A program made the translations under genes and the position numbers. A stretch of 64,000 nt of DNA from Emticicia soli (lineage in GTDB: Bacteria; Bacteroidota; Bacteroidia; Cytophagales; Spirosomataceae): assembly GCF_037860775.1 (NCBI RefSeq), contig NZ_JBBEWC010000001.1, positions 372,001-436,000 on the forward strand, in the 5' to 3' direction. Positions 8,718 to 18,054 of the stretch are shown here, piece after piece. Position 1 is the first letter of the stretch. Each line of letters opens with the position of its first letter. Under the pieces are notes generated by a model. It was not told the DNA's origin. It did no database searches and saw only the letters and a program-made list of their open reading frames with translations.

Positions 8718-9374
8718 TTATTGCACCAATACATTTTTGGCTACTTCGTTGCTCATAAAAACGGTGTTGGTATCGTTCAATAAAATTGTAAATGATTTAT
8801 CAAACTCACTTATTTCCTGTATTTTGATTGTACAACCTAATGTAATCTGGTTTTTATCAAGGTGTTGTAAGAAAGCCGGTGAATGCACCGAAACCCCTAC
8901 CATTACCACCGTTTGGTCGATAGCTATTTCTGAAAGTTTGGTTGTACTTACTAATGGCATTTTCCCTTTTGCATCCGGTATCGGGTCGCCATGCGGGTCA
9001 AATTTTGGATTACCTAAAAACTTGTCCAGTTTTTCTGTCAATTCTTTCGAATCAATGTGTTCTAGCTGTTCGGCAATATCATGAATTTCGTCCCAACCAA
9101 AGCCAAGTTTCTCCACCAGAAACACCTCCCATAAACGATGCTTACGAATCACACTCAAAGCAATGCCCTGCCCTTCTTTTGTGAGCGTAACACCCTGATA
9201 TTTTTTATAATTAATAAAGTTCTTCTCCGCCAATTTGCGTAGCATATCTGATACCGAAGCGGCCTTGGTTTGGGTATGCTCGGCCAGTTCGTTCGTGCTT
9301 ACTTCGTTCCCTCCGTTCTGTTCGGTAAGCATGTATATTATTTTCAGATAATTTTCTTCTGTAAATGAAGTCAT
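8718..9374 (-). CDS. mntR: DtxR/MntR family metal-dependent repressor
   Basis: The 218-residue protein has an N-terminal winged helix (SFTEENYLKIIYML...TKAASVSDMLRKLAEKNFINY), a metal-binding and dimerisation domain (HRLWEVFLVEKLGFGWDEIHDIAEQLEHI), and a C-terminal FeoA/SH3-like domain (TLGCTIKIQEI). DtxR/MntR regulators sense Mn(II) or Fe(II) and repress uptake genes when the metal is plentiful. It is divergent from an Nramp Mn(II) importer, which argues for manganese sensing; this is an inference from context. A strong Bacteroidota promoter and a palindrome lie in the 148-bp shared upstream region. Confidence 0.9.
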   Translation of the reverse strand: MTSFTEENYLKIIYMLTEQNGGNEVSTNELAEHTQTKAASVSDMLRKLAEKNFINYKKYQGVTLTKEGQGIALSVIRKHRLWEVFLVEKLGFGWDEIHDIAEQLEHIDSKELTEKLDKFLGNPKFDPHGDPIPDAKGKMPLVSTTKLSEIAIDQTVVMVGVSVHSPAFLQHLDKNQITLGCTIKIQEISEFDKSFTILLNDTNTVFMSNEVAKNVLVQ

Positions 9375-9402
9375 AGACCTTTAGCGTGATGATAATACCA
9401 TA

Positions 9403-9433
9403 CAAAAGTACATCTTCTCTATAATTAATCAAA
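9403..9433 (-). promoter_or_regulatory. mntR promoter
   Basis: On the minus strand TTTG (9433-9430), a 19-bp spacer and TACTTTTG (9410-9403) match the Bacteroidota primary-sigma consensus fully. The -7 element lies 28 bp before the mntR start. Confidence 0.7.
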
Positions 9434-9455
9434 TTTTTAGACAAACCTAAAAATT
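9432..9455. promoter_or_regulatory. candidate MntR operator palindrome
   Basis: Perfect 9-bp arms, AATTTTTAG (9432-9440) and CTAAAAATT (9447-9455), are separated by 6 bp. The palindrome overlaps the -33 element of mntR and ends 4 bp before the -33 element proposed for mntH. Its size and placement fit a DtxR-family operator that controls both genes. Confidence 0.6.
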
Positions 9456-9458
9456 AAT

Positions 9459-9489
9459 TTTGATAAACATATTTTTATTTTTAATATTG
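9459..9489 (+). promoter_or_regulatory. mntH promoter
   Basis: TTTG (9459-9462), a 19-bp spacer and TAATATTG (9482-9489; one mismatch to TAnnTTTG). The start codon is 33 bp further on. Confidence 0.55.
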
Positions 9490-9522
9490 CATAAGATTAA
9501 TATTTAGTGCAATAGAACCACT

Positions 9523-10863
9523 ATGGAAAAGACAGTAGACATGAAAAAAAATAAAGGTTGGAAAACATCAACCGGCAATTTATCGCTACCAGAGGTACAC
9601 GGTAGTATTAATGTTCCTAAAGAAGGGAGCACCTGGAAAAAGTTTGCAGCATTTATGGGTCCTGGCCTAATGGTAGCCGTAGGCTATATGGACCCAGGTA
9701 ACTGGGCAACAGATATTGCCGGAGGTGCCAAATTTGGTTATACGCTGCTCTCAGTTATTTTAATATCGAATCTTTTTGCAATGCTTTTGCAGCATCTATC
9801 ATTAAAATTAGGTATTGCTACAGGCAGAGACCTAGCACAGGCTTGCCGTGATGCCTATTCAAGACCTGTTTCGTTTGTGTTATGGATTCTGGCTGAAATA
9901 GCTATTGCCGCCTGCGACTTAGCCGAGGTAATTGGTGCCGCAATAGCCTTAAATCTGTTGTTTGGTATTCCGCTTACTTACGGTATCATCATCACGGCCA
10001 TTGATGTTATCTTCATTTTGTTTTTACAGAACCGTGGATTTCGTATCATTGAAGTAATAGTAGGCGGCTTGATTCTGATTATATTACTATGTTTCGGGTA
10101 TGAAATCATCGTATCAAACCCCGATTGGTTTGGGGTAGCCAAAGGTTTAGTACCAAGCCACCAGATTGTTGTAAATCCCGAGATGCTCTACATTGCTATT
10201 GGTATATTGGGTGCAACTGTAATGCCGCATAATTTGTACTTGCACTCAAGCATTGTGCAAACCCGTAAGATTGAGAACACTGTACCAGCGAAAAAGAGTG
10301 CCATTAAGTTTGCCACTATCGATTCTACCGCTTCTTTGTTTATAGCATTCTTCATCAATGCGGCGATTCTGATAATGGCAGCGGCTACTTTTCATTTTTC
10401 AGATAACCAACACGTGGCCGATATTACAGATGCTTACCACCTGCTCGACCCTATTCTTGGTGTAAAACTGGCAGGCTTATTTTTTGCGGTAGCCCTATTA
10501 GCTGCCGGTCAAAACTCAACATTGACAGGCACACTAGCCGGACAAATAATAATGGAAGGTTTTCTGAACATCAAGCTTAAACCTTGGCTTCGCCGATTAA
10601 TTACCCGTCTGATTGCCATTGTTCCGGCATTAATCGTAGCCATTATTTATGGCGAAAGGGGTACTGCTGATTTATTAGTATTGAGTCAGGTTATTTTATC
10701 GCTCCAATTAAGCTTTGCTGTAGTGCCATTGGTAGCTTTTACTTCTGATAAATTTAAGATGGGTGAGTTTGTGAATCCTACTTGGGTAAAATATACTTCA
10801 TGGGTAGTTGCGGTTATTATTATTGCCTTAAATTCTTATCTGCTTATTGATACTATTTTTTAA
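9523..10863 (+). CDS. mntH: Nramp family divalent metal importer
   Basis: The 446-residue protein has the Nramp metal-binding motif DPGN in helix 1 (GYMDPGNWATDIAGG) and the MPH motif in helix 6 (TVMPHNLYLHSSIVQTR). About eleven hydrophobic segments follow one another along its length. These proteins bring Mn(II) or Fe(II) into the cytoplasm with protons. The divergent DtxR/MntR regulator makes manganese the likely main substrate. The first ~35 residues are hydrophilic and precede the conserved core (KFAAFMGPGLMVAVGY). A second in-frame ATG lies six codons into the gene. A strong terminator follows. Confidence 0.92.
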   Translation: MEKTVDMKKNKGWKTSTGNLSLPEVHGSINVPKEGSTWKKFAAFMGPGLMVAVGYMDPGNWATDIAGGAKFGYTLLSVILISNLFAMLLQHLSLKLGIATGRDLAQACRDAYSRPVSFVLWILAEIAIAACDLAEVIGAAIALNLLFGIPLTYGIIITAIDVIFILFLQNRGFRIIEVIVGGLILIILLCFGYEIIVSNPDWFGVAKGLVPSHQIVVNPEMLYIAIGILGATVMPHNLYLHSSIVQTRKIENTVPAKKSAIKFATIDSTASLFIAFFINAAILIMAAATFHFSDNQHVADITDAYHLLDPILGVKLAGLFFAVALLAAGQNSTLTGTLAGQIIMEGFLNIKLKPWLRRLITRLIAIVPALIVAIIYGERGTADLLVLSQVILSLQLSFAVVPLVAFTSDKFKMGEFVNPTWVKYTSWVVAVIIIALNSYLLIDTIF

Positions 10864-10880
10864 TTTTTTTCTTTATATTT

Positions 10881-10912
10881 GTAGGAGTAGGAGCACTACT
10901 CCTACTTTTTTT
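10881..10912 (+). terminator. rho-independent terminator after mntH
   Basis: A perfect 10-bp stem (GTAGGAGTAG, 10881-10890, with 10896-10905), a 5-nt loop and seven Ts directly after. Confidence 0.92.
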
Positions 10913-11100
10913 ATCCTTCTTCTATCCTATTCAATTCTTCATTGTTTTGAATTAAGTATCTACAATAATTGTTAAGGTACCAGAGCTTTTTTAGTACCTT
11001 GATACCTATAATAACAAGACCACACATAATTCTTTTAGATTATGAAATGTTGTATTGTTGCCCAGATACTCGTTTTATTCTTTAATCCCATTTTCTGAAG

Positions 11101-13593
11101 ATGACTGAAGATATTTTTTCTGTTGAAACCACCTACTTTGCTGACGTAATTTTACCTGTGCCCATTCCACGCATGTTTACTTATCGGGTACCCCGCCATT
11201 TTGTGGCTGACATTAAAATTGGGGCCAGAGTAATTGTACAATTTGGCAGAAACCGTGTGGTAACTGCCGTTGTTGGGAAAATACACACAAAACCACCTGA
11301 AAAATACCAAGCCAAGTATATTCTTGAGTTATTAGATACCGACCCACTCATTACCGAAGCACAGTTGTGGCTCTTTGAGTGGATCGCCGAATATTATATG
11401 TGCTGTATCGGCGAGGTAATGAATGTGGCCGTTCCGTCGGGATTAAAAGTGAGTAGTCAGTCAAGAATGCAGTTGAATCCTGACTTTGACCATCCTGAAC
11501 TACTGGAAGAAAAAGAAATAGAGTTTATAGAGATTCTTAAAGTGCATAATTCTCTTACTTATGATGATGCGATTAAGTTTATAGGCGAAAAGAATATTAA
11601 TCCGCTGATAAAATCATTGATTAGTAAGCACGCCATCATTATGTATGAAGAGGTAAAAGAGAAATATAAGCCTAAAGTTGCCAAGAAAATACGCTTAAAA
11701 AGAGGTTACGAAGGAAGCGAAGAGGTACTAAACCTCATTGACTCGCTCACTAAGTCGCCTAAGCAACAAACCATTATTCTTGAATACCTCAGATATGTGC
11801 CAATCAATGAATTAGCTGAAAAAAATAACCTAGGTATTGATAAATCTGCCTTGAAACAAGGCGAAATATCTGATTCAGCCCTAAGCACTTTGATAGAAAA
11901 GGGCATTTTAGAGCAGTTTGAAGTAATAGTGTCTCGCTTTGGTGATGATACGCCCGAAGAACCACTTAAAATTACGCTTACTGATGCCCAACAAGCAGCC
12001 AGCGACGATATTATTCAAAATTTTGCAGAGAAAGACATCGTACTATTGCATGGTATTACGGGTAGTGGTAAAACCGAAATCTATATCGACCTTATTCAGA
12101 AGGTACTAGATGGGGGCTCGCAGGTACTTTATCTGTTGCCCGAAATTGCCCTTACTACACAGATCGTTGTACGCCTTAAACGAGTATTTGGCGATAAAAT
12201 GGGGGTTTATCACTCAAAATTCTCTGATAACGAAAGAGTAGAAGTGTGGCGTGGTATAGTTGATGGTCGCTATCAGTTTGTGGTTGGCGTGCGCTCAGCT
12301 ATTTTCTTACCGATGGATAATCTGGGTCTGGTAATTATTGATGAGGAGCATGAGACTTCTTATAAGCAGTTTGACCCTGCCCCTCGCTACCATGCCCGAG
12401 ATGTAGGTATTATGCTTGGCCTGAAACAAGGAGCAAAAATACTTTTGGGTTCGGCTACGCCATCTATCGAAAGTTACTATCAGGCTAAAACAGGTCGATA
12501 TGGCTTGGTAACGCTCAACCAACGTTTTGGAGAAGCCCAATTGCCGGATATTCAGCTAGTAGACTTAAAAGCTGAGCGTAAGGCGAAGAACATGAAAAAT
12601 GATTTTTCGAGTATCTTGTTTAATCAAATACACCAGAATTTGCAGAATAAAGAGCAAACCATCATTTTTCAGAACCGAAGGGGTTACTCTCCTTACCTTA
12701 ATTGTCAAGAATGTAGCTGGGTCTCAGAGTGTCAGCAATGTGCCGTGAGTCTTACTTTCCACTTACAATCGAAAGAATTACGCTGCCACTATTGTGGCCA
12801 TAAGGAAGAAGTGCCGAAAGTATGCCCTGTATGTGGTTCAGGCAAAATCAGAACTATAGGTTTTGGTACTGAAAAACTGGAAGACGATTTAAAAATTATG
12901 TTTCCGACTGCTCGTACCCAGCGTATGGATTTAGATACTACCCGAACAAAGAACGCCTATCAGAACATCATCAGTGAGTTTGAACAGGGCGGCACCGATA
13001 TTCTGGTAGGTACGCAAATGATTAGTAAAGGGCTCGATTTCGACCAGGTGAGCCTTGTGGGTATTTTTGATGCCGACCGCATGATTCACTTCCCGGATTT
13101 CAGGGCTTCGGAGCGAGCATTTCAGATGCTGACACAAGTAAGTGGTAGAGCTGGCCGGCGAGCGAAAAAGGGATTAGTGATGATTCAGACCAATAATACG
13201 CAACAATCGCTGTTACAAAAAGTTGTTACCAACGACTATATTGGGTATTATAACGACGAGATTCTCGAACGAGAAGGATACATGTATCCGCCTTTTGCCC
13301 GAATCATTTCTATAACAATCAAGCACGAAGAAGAGGAAAAAGCCGAAAAAGCAGCTCATTGGTTAGCCAATAAGTTATTAGAAAAATTAGGGAAAGCTCG
13401 TGTATTAGGCCCTGAAAAAGCTTTGATTGAGCGTATCCGCAATAAATTCTTGTTTGATATTTTGATTAAGCTCGAAAAAGACAAACTCAATATAAAAGCA
13501 GCCAAAAGCTTTTTAAGAGAAAAAATTGATGAATTACATCAAACCAAAGAACATAAAGATGTAGATGTGGTTGTTGATGTAGACGCCGTATAG
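11101..13593 (+). CDS. priA: primosomal protein N' (replication restart helicase PriA)
   Basis: PriA recognises stalled forks and loads the replicative helicase again. The 830-residue protein has the N-terminal DNA-binding domain (FADVILPVPIPRMFTYRVP), a superfamily 2 helicase core with Walker A HGITGSGKTE and the DEEH box (IIDEEHETSYKQ), and a cysteine-rich insertion that binds two zinc ions (CQEC, CQQC, CHYC, CPVC). A C-terminal helicase lobe follows with VGTQMISKGLDF and QVSGRAGR. All key motifs are intact. The gene appears to stand alone, with 237 bp upstream and its own space before the acyl-CoA ligase gene. Confidence 0.95.
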   Translation: MTEDIFSVETTYFADVILPVPIPRMFTYRVPRHFVADIKIGARVIVQFGRNRVVTAVVGKIHTKPPEKYQAKYILELLDTDPLITEAQLWLFEWIAEYYMCCIGEVMNVAVPSGLKVSSQSRMQLNPDFDHPELLEEKEIEFIEILKVHNSLTYDDAIKFIGEKNINPLIKSLISKHAIIMYEEVKEKYKPKVAKKIRLKRGYEGSEEVLNLIDSLTKSPKQQTIILEYLRYVPINELAEKNNLGIDKSALKQGEISDSALSTLIEKGILEQFEVIVSRFGDDTPEEPLKITLTDAQQAASDDIIQNFAEKDIVLLHGITGSGKTEIYIDLIQKVLDGGSQVLYLLPEIALTTQIVVRLKRVFGDKMGVYHSKFSDNERVEVWRGIVDGRYQFVVGVRSAIFLPMDNLGLVIIDEEHETSYKQFDPAPRYHARDVGIMLGLKQGAKILLGSATPSIESYYQAKTGRYGLVTLNQRFGEAQLPDIQLVDLKAERKAKNMKNDFSSILFNQIHQNLQNKEQTIIFQNRRGYSPYLNCQECSWVSECQQCAVSLTFHLQSKELRCHYCGHKEEVPKVCPVCGSGKIRTIGFGTEKLEDDLKIMFPTARTQRMDLDTTRTKNAYQNIISEFEQGGTDILVGTQMISKGLDFDQVSLVGIFDADRMIHFPDFRASERAFQMLTQVSGRAGRRAKKGLVMIQTNNTQQSLLQKVVTNDYIGYYNDEILEREGYMYPPFARIISITIKHEEEEKAEKAAHWLANKLLEKLGKARVLGPEKALIERIRNKFLFDILIKLEKDKLNIKAAKSFLREKIDELHQTKEHKDVDVVVDVDAV

Positions 13594-13596
13594 GTA

Positions 13597-13629
13597 TTTG
13601 TTTTGTCGGAAATATTTTCTTTAAATTTG
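13597..13629 (+). promoter_or_regulatory. promoter of the acyl-CoA ligase gene
   Basis: TTTG (13597-13600), a 21-bp spacer and TAAATTTG (13622-13629), a full match to TAnnTTTG. The start codon at 13655 is 25 bp further on. The gene therefore need not depend on priA transcription. Confidence 0.6.
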
Positions 13630-13654
13630 TCTTTATTCAAACGCCTGTTAAAAC

Positions 13655-15421
13655 ATGTCTCAACCTATCAACCGTATATTTGATTTACTGACTGAATCTA
13701 TTGCCAAGCATAACAAACCCGATACTTTTGCTTCTAAAATTAAAGGTGAGTGGGTAAAGGTTTCGGCAACTGATTTTATCAATGCTGTTAACCATTTAAG
13801 TTATGGTCTATTAAAACTCGGTGTAAAAAAAGGAGATAAGATAGCTATCATCTCCGAAAGCCGGCCCGAATGGAACATTGTAGACTTTGGTATTCAACAG
13901 GTAGGCGCCGTGAGCGTTCCGCTGTATCCGAATATTACGGTTGAAGACTACGAATACATCTTTCATGATGCCGATATTTCGTACGTTTTTGTAGGAGACG
14001 AAACGTTACTTGAGAGAGCACAGGAAGCAGCCAAAGATGCGAAAAGTATCAAAACCATTTATACTTTCGATAAAATAAAAGGCGCAAATCATTGGCAAGA
14101 GGTGGGCGATACAGCCAACAACGAAAATCAGGCCAAAGTAGAAGCCATTAAAGCTTCTATCAAATCTGACGACCTACTTACGCTGATTTATACTTCGGGT
14201 ACTACAGGCAAGCCTAAAGGCGTAATGCTGAGCCACTGGAATATAATAAGCGATTTTGAAGGCTGTAAAGATTATTTCCCTATCGACCCAGACTGCCGTG
14301 CCTTGAGTTTTTTGCCGCTTAACCATGTTTACGAACGCATGGTACTTTATTTATATATGCGCTTAGGAGCGTCTATTTATTATGCCCAGAATATGGGTAC
14401 AATTGCCGAAGACCTGAAAGACGTAAAACCGCATATCTTCACTACTGTGCCTCGTTTACTTGAGAAAGTTTACGATAAAATAGTAGCTAAAGGATATGAA
14501 TTAGGTGGTTTGAAACGCCGCATTTTCTTATGGGCTTTAGATTTAGGTCTAAAATATGACCCCAATTTCGATTTTGGCTGGTGGTATAATCAACAACTGA
14601 AACTTGCCCAAAAACTGGTTTTCAGCAAATGGCAGGAGGCACTCGGTGGAAACATCAGAATGATATGCTCAGGAGCGGCAGCATTACAACCACGTTTGGC
14701 CCGAGTATTCTGGGCAGCAGGTATTCCGGTTTCAGAAGGGTATGGTATGACAGAGTCGTCTCCCGTAATTGCTACAAACAGAGTTAAACCCCTTGATTTG
14801 AGAATCGGTACAGTTGGCCCTGTAATAGATGGCGGCACTATAAAAATAGCCGACGATGGCGAGATTTTGTATAAGGGGCCAAATGTAATGATTGGCTATT
14901 ATAACCAACCTGAGCTAACAAAAGAAGTAATTGACAAAGACGGTTGGTTACATACTGGCGACATAGGTAAACTGGAAGAAGGAAAATACCTGAAAATAAC
15001 CGACCGCAAAAAAGAGATATTCAAAACATCGGGCGGGAAATACGTAGCGCCGCAGGTGCTCGAAAATAAAATCAAAGAATCGGTTTATGTTGAGCAGATT
15101 ATGGTGGTAGGTGAAAGCCAGAAGTTTCCGGGTGCTTTGATTGTACCCGAATTTGCAGCACTGAAAGATTGGGCTAAAGCAAACAATATTGCTTATACTA
15201 CTGATGCCGAAATGGTTGAGAACCACGATGTGCAAAAGCTGATAAATGATGAGGTGCATCGTTTCAATAAAGAATTTGCGCCTTACGAACAGGTAAAAAA
15301 AGTAAAACTACTGGCGAATCCCTGGACAATAGAAAGCGGAGAAATTACGCCTACCCTCAAACCTAAGCGCAAAGTGATTGTGAATAAATACAAAGATTTG
15401 ATTGATGCGATGTATGAATGA
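13655..15421 (+). CDS. long-chain fatty acid-CoA ligase (AMP-forming)
   Basis: The 588-residue protein is an ANL-superfamily adenylating enzyme of the FadD15/ACSBG type. It has the P-loop-like LIYTSGTTGKPKGVM, the acyl-binding SFLPLNHVYERM, the adenine motif GYGMTESSPV, the TGDIG aspartate motif, and the C-terminal DRKKEIFKTSGGKYVAPQ with the catalytic lysine region. It activates long-chain fatty acids to acyl-CoA for phospholipid synthesis or degradation. There is no signal peptide; it is cytoplasmic or membrane-associated. A strong hairpin ends the unit. Confidence 0.93.
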   Translation: MSQPINRIFDLLTESIAKHNKPDTFASKIKGEWVKVSATDFINAVNHLSYGLLKLGVKKGDKIAIISESRPEWNIVDFGIQQVGAVSVPLYPNITVEDYEYIFHDADISYVFVGDETLLERAQEAAKDAKSIKTIYTFDKIKGANHWQEVGDTANNENQAKVEAIKASIKSDDLLTLIYTSGTTGKPKGVMLSHWNIISDFEGCKDYFPIDPDCRALSFLPLNHVYERMVLYLYMRLGASIYYAQNMGTIAEDLKDVKPHIFTTVPRLLEKVYDKIVAKGYELGGLKRRIFLWALDLGLKYDPNFDFGWWYNQQLKLAQKLVFSKWQEALGGNIRMICSGAAALQPRLARVFWAAGIPVSEGYGMTESSPVIATNRVKPLDLRIGTVGPVIDGGTIKIADDGEILYKGPNVMIGYYNQPELTKEVIDKDGWLHTGDIGKLEEGKYLKITDRKKEIFKTSGGKYVAPQVLENKIKESVYVEQIMVVGESQKFPGALIVPEFAALKDWAKANNIAYTTDAEMVENHDVQKLINDEVHRFNKEFAPYEQVKKVKLLANPWTIESGEITPTLKPKRKVIVNKYKDLIDAMYE

Positions 15422-15428
15422 TAGAAAC

Positions 15429-15464
15429 AAAAAACTCCTTTTGGCAAGCTAAAAGGAGTTTTTT
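15429..15464. terminator. terminator after the acyl-CoA ligase gene
   Basis: A perfect 14-bp stem (15429-15442 with 15451-15464) and an 8-nt loop, with a T-run as part of the descending arm. Confidence 0.9.
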
Positions 15465-15686
15465 GTTGGCTATACAATTCCCTCTGCTAATACGTCTAAA
15501 AGTTTTTTATAAAAAAAATCCTAATCAATCTCAAAATTGCCAATAAACTTCGTTACTTGTTTAAAGACGTTTTATGGAGTTTTCTAAAACTAAACCATGA
15601 AATAATATTCTATGGATTTTGTATATTTGAAACCTGTCTAATCTTTTTCGTGTTATTTGGAATAATAAAGAAATCGCGCCTTAAAT

Positions 15687-17231
15687 ATGCCCTCGCAAAC
15701 CTTAGAGTTAAAAGCTGTTGGAGCTTTTCCAAAATTGTTTTTAGATTATATCACAAAAAACGAAGCGCTTGCTACTTTTTATAGCCAATTTCCTGACATT
15801 GAAGGATTCAGAAAAGCTATTCAGTCAAGAAATTTCACTCAAGAAAAACGTCAGACACTTGTTTCTGCCTTAGAAAAACAATATTCGCATCTTGATTCAA
15901 AACCTGATTTCTCGATTTTATTAGATGATAAAACTTTTACTGTTACAACCGGGCACCAACTTAATATTTTTACAGGCCCGCTATATGTGATTTATAAGAT
16001 TGTAACTATTATTAACCTAGCAAAGAAACTAAAAACTGAGTTTCCAGAATACAATTTCGTGCCTGTGTATTGGATGGCGAGCGAAGACCACGACTTTGAA
16101 GAGATTTCGGTTTTTAACTTATTCGGCAAAAACTATAAATGGGAAACTACACAGAAAGGTGCCGTAGGGCGCATGAATCCGGCAGAATTGAGAGCCATCT
16201 GTGACCAGATACCCGAAAGAGTAGAATTTTTTCAGAATGCCTATCTCAACCAAGGTACATTGGCTAATGCCGTGCGATGTTACATGAGTCATCTTTTTCA
16301 GGATGAAGGCTTGATTTGCCTCGATGCCGACGACACAGCTCTTAAAGCTATTTTTAGCTCTGTCATTAAAGACGACCTCCTACACCACACAGCCAGTAAG
16401 GCAGTACACGAAACCTCAGAAAAGCTTCACGCATCGGGTTATCATACACAAATCACACCTCGGGAAATTAACTTCTTTTATCTGGAAGATGGGCTTCGTG
16501 AAAGAATTGTACAAGAAGACGGCGCATATAAAATATTACATACAGACATTAGCTTTACAGAAGCAGAAATCCTGCAATTGGTAGATAGTAATCCTGAGCG
16601 ATTCAGCCCGAACGTGGTGCTAAGACCTTTGTATCAAGAAACCATTCTGCCAAACCTTGCTTATATCGGCGGCCCATCAGAAGTGCCATATTGGTTACAA
16701 TTAAAAGGCGTATTTGACCACTATCAGGAACAATTCCCATTGCTGATGCCTCGTAACTTTGCTTTGGTTGTAAATGAAGCAAGCCGCAAGAAAATAGATA
16801 AACTAGGTATTACGACAGAAGAATTATTTGCCGATGAGGTAACGCTTCGCAAAAGTTTTGTTGAAAAAAACTCTCGTAAATCATTAAGCCTTGCTTTTGA
16901 GATTGATGAAATCAACGATATTTTTGAGCGCATTCTTAAAAAAGCGCTCATGATAGAAGCTACTATGAAAGGTCCGGTAGAGGGTGTAAAAGCCAAAAGC
17001 ATTAATTCGTTAGAACATCTTGAAAAACGTATCAAAAGAGCCGAAGAACGGAATCAGGAGGGCTCGGTGAATCAGTTACTAGCCTTGAAAGAGAAGTTAT
17101 TTCCGGGGGGAGGTTTACAGGAACGAAAAGAGAACTTCCTGAACTTCTATCTAAACGATAATCTTTTCATCAAGAAATTACTGGATACTTTAGACCCGCT
17201 CGATTATAGTTTTAATATTATTGAAATTTGA
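15687..17231 (+). CDS. bshC: bacillithiol biosynthesis cysteine-adding enzyme BshC
   Basis: BshC is thought to add cysteine to glucosaminyl malate in the last step of bacillithiol synthesis, the low-molecular-weight thiol that replaces glutathione in Firmicutes and many Bacteroidota. The 514-residue product has the family motifs TTGHQLNIFTGPLYVIYK, FVPVYWMASEDHDFEEI and a nucleotide-fold core around YIGGPSEVPYW, with a C-terminal coiled coil (AKSINSLEHLEKRIKRAEER). bshA and bshB are not in this window. A TATATTTG -7-like element lies about 60 bp upstream (15622-15629). An overlapping upstream reading frame of 75 codons looks non-coding. Confidence 0.93.
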   Translation: MPSQTLELKAVGAFPKLFLDYITKNEALATFYSQFPDIEGFRKAIQSRNFTQEKRQTLVSALEKQYSHLDSKPDFSILLDDKTFTVTTGHQLNIFTGPLYVIYKIVTIINLAKKLKTEFPEYNFVPVYWMASEDHDFEEISVFNLFGKNYKWETTQKGAVGRMNPAELRAICDQIPERVEFFQNAYLNQGTLANAVRCYMSHLFQDEGLICLDADDTALKAIFSSVIKDDLLHHTASKAVHETSEKLHASGYHTQITPREINFFYLEDGLRERIVQEDGAYKILHTDISFTEAEILQLVDSNPERFSPNVVLRPLYQETILPNLAYIGGPSEVPYWLQLKGVFDHYQEQFPLLMPRNFALVVNEASRKKIDKLGITTEELFADEVTLRKSFVEKNSRKSLSLAFEIDEINDIFERILKKALMIEATMKGPVEGVKAKSINSLEHLEKRIKRAEERNQEGSVNQLLALKEKLFPGGGLQERKENFLNFYLNDNLFIKKLLDTLDPLDYSFNIIEI

Positions 17232-17247
17232 TAAAGATAAAACATTA

Positions 17248-17287
17248 ACAAAAGCCTGCGTATTCGTGATAATATGCAGGCTTTTGT
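17248..17287 (+). terminator. terminator after bshC
   Basis: Twelve perfect base pairs (17248-17259 with 17276-17287). A G-T pair and four more pairs extend the stem to about 17 bp. T-rich on the right. Confidence 0.85.
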
Positions 17288-17312
17288 TGTTTAAGCTCTT
17301 CTAACTTCCCCC

Positions 17313-17342
17313 TTTTAATAATAATTGTGAGTATTATTAAAA
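17313..17342. promoter_or_regulatory. 30-bp palindrome, candidate operator for the efflux-cluster TetR
   Basis: Perfect 11-bp arms (17313-17323 and 17332-17342) around an 8-bp centre. A second, overlapping inverted repeat, TTGTGAG (17325-17331) with CTCACAA (17347-17353), shares the site. It sits directly upstream of the tetR promoter, the usual place for an autoregulatory TetR operator. Confidence 0.55.
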
Positions 17343-17357
17343 AATTCTCACAAAACA

Positions 17358-17389
17358 TTTGCATTACTAAACAGCGTTCATTTTATTTG
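17358..17389 (+). promoter_or_regulatory. promoter of the TetR gene and efflux cluster
   Basis: TTTG (17358-17361), a 20-bp spacer and TTTATTTG (17382-17389; one mismatch to TAnnTTTG). The ATG at 17418 is 28 bp downstream. Confidence 0.5.
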
Positions 17390-17417
17390 CAATGTTAATT
17401 AAAGACAGTTATAATAG

Positions 17418-18035
17418 ATGGGTATTACCGAAAGAAAAGAAAGAGAAAAAGCCGAGATGAAGCAACTCATCAAAAATGCTGCACGCAGGCTTTTTATTGA
17501 ACAGGGGTTTGAAAAAACAAGCATCCGCAATATAGCCGATGAAATAGAATACAGCCCCGGCACCATCTATTTGTATTATAAAGATAAAAACGAGCTACTT
17601 TTTGATTTGCATCAGGAGTCGTTTCAGAAACTGATTGAGCAATTTCAAAAAGTCTTGAATATCAAAGACCCTTTTGAAAGGCTTACATCAATGGGTAGGT
17701 ATTATATGCAATATGCCTTCGAAAATCCTGAGTTATATGAGCTGATGTTTCTGATGTCGTCGCCGATTGAAACCATTGAGTGTCGGGAAGAAATATGGGA
17801 AGACGGCCGTGGCGCTTTTGATATGCTAAGGCACATAGTACGTGAGTGTATAGATGCAGGTTATTTTAAAATAGATGATGTTGAAGGCACTTCATTAATG
17901 ATATGGTCGGCGGTACATGGTCTGGTAACTATTCACTTGAAAAAAAGAACAACAATGTTTCCTGAAGAAGAACGTATCCCTCGCTTAGAGCATGCCTACG
18001 AGCGTTTTGCAGAATTGCTTCAAGGGAGAATATAA
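17418..18035 (+). CDS. TetR/AcrR family transcriptional regulator
   Basis: The 205-residue protein opens with a TetR helix-turn-helix (AARRLFIEQGFEKTSIRNIADEIEYSPGTIYLYYKDKNELL, about residues 20-60) and continues with an all-helical ligand-binding and dimerisation domain of ordinary size. It is the first gene of a same-strand run containing a thioesterase, TolC, a quinone oxidoreductase and RND components. It is therefore probably the local repressor, released by a substrate of the pump (inference). The palindrome at 17313-17342 is its likely binding site. The next start codon follows the stop by 19 bp. Confidence 0.9.
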   Translation: MGITERKEREKAEMKQLIKNAARRLFIEQGFEKTSIRNIADEIEYSPGTIYLYYKDKNELLFDLHQESFQKLIEQFQKVLNIKDPFERLTSMGRYYMQYAFENPELYELMFLMSSPIETIECREEIWEDGRGAFDMLRHIVRECIDAGYFKIDDVEGTSLMIWSAVHGLVTIHLKKRTTMFPEEERIPRLEHAYERFAELLQGRI

Positions 18036-18054
18036 ATTACATAAACGAAAAAGC

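Noticed and set aside
10974..11000. AAGGTAC/GTACCTT inverted repeat upstream of priA
   Set aside because: The arms are only 7 bp with a 13-nt loop and no T-run; it could be chance in AT-rich DNA.
15557..15784. 75-codon frame overlapping the start of bshC
   Set aside because: It has one hydrophobic stretch, but it overlaps bshC in another frame and lacks a good start context.
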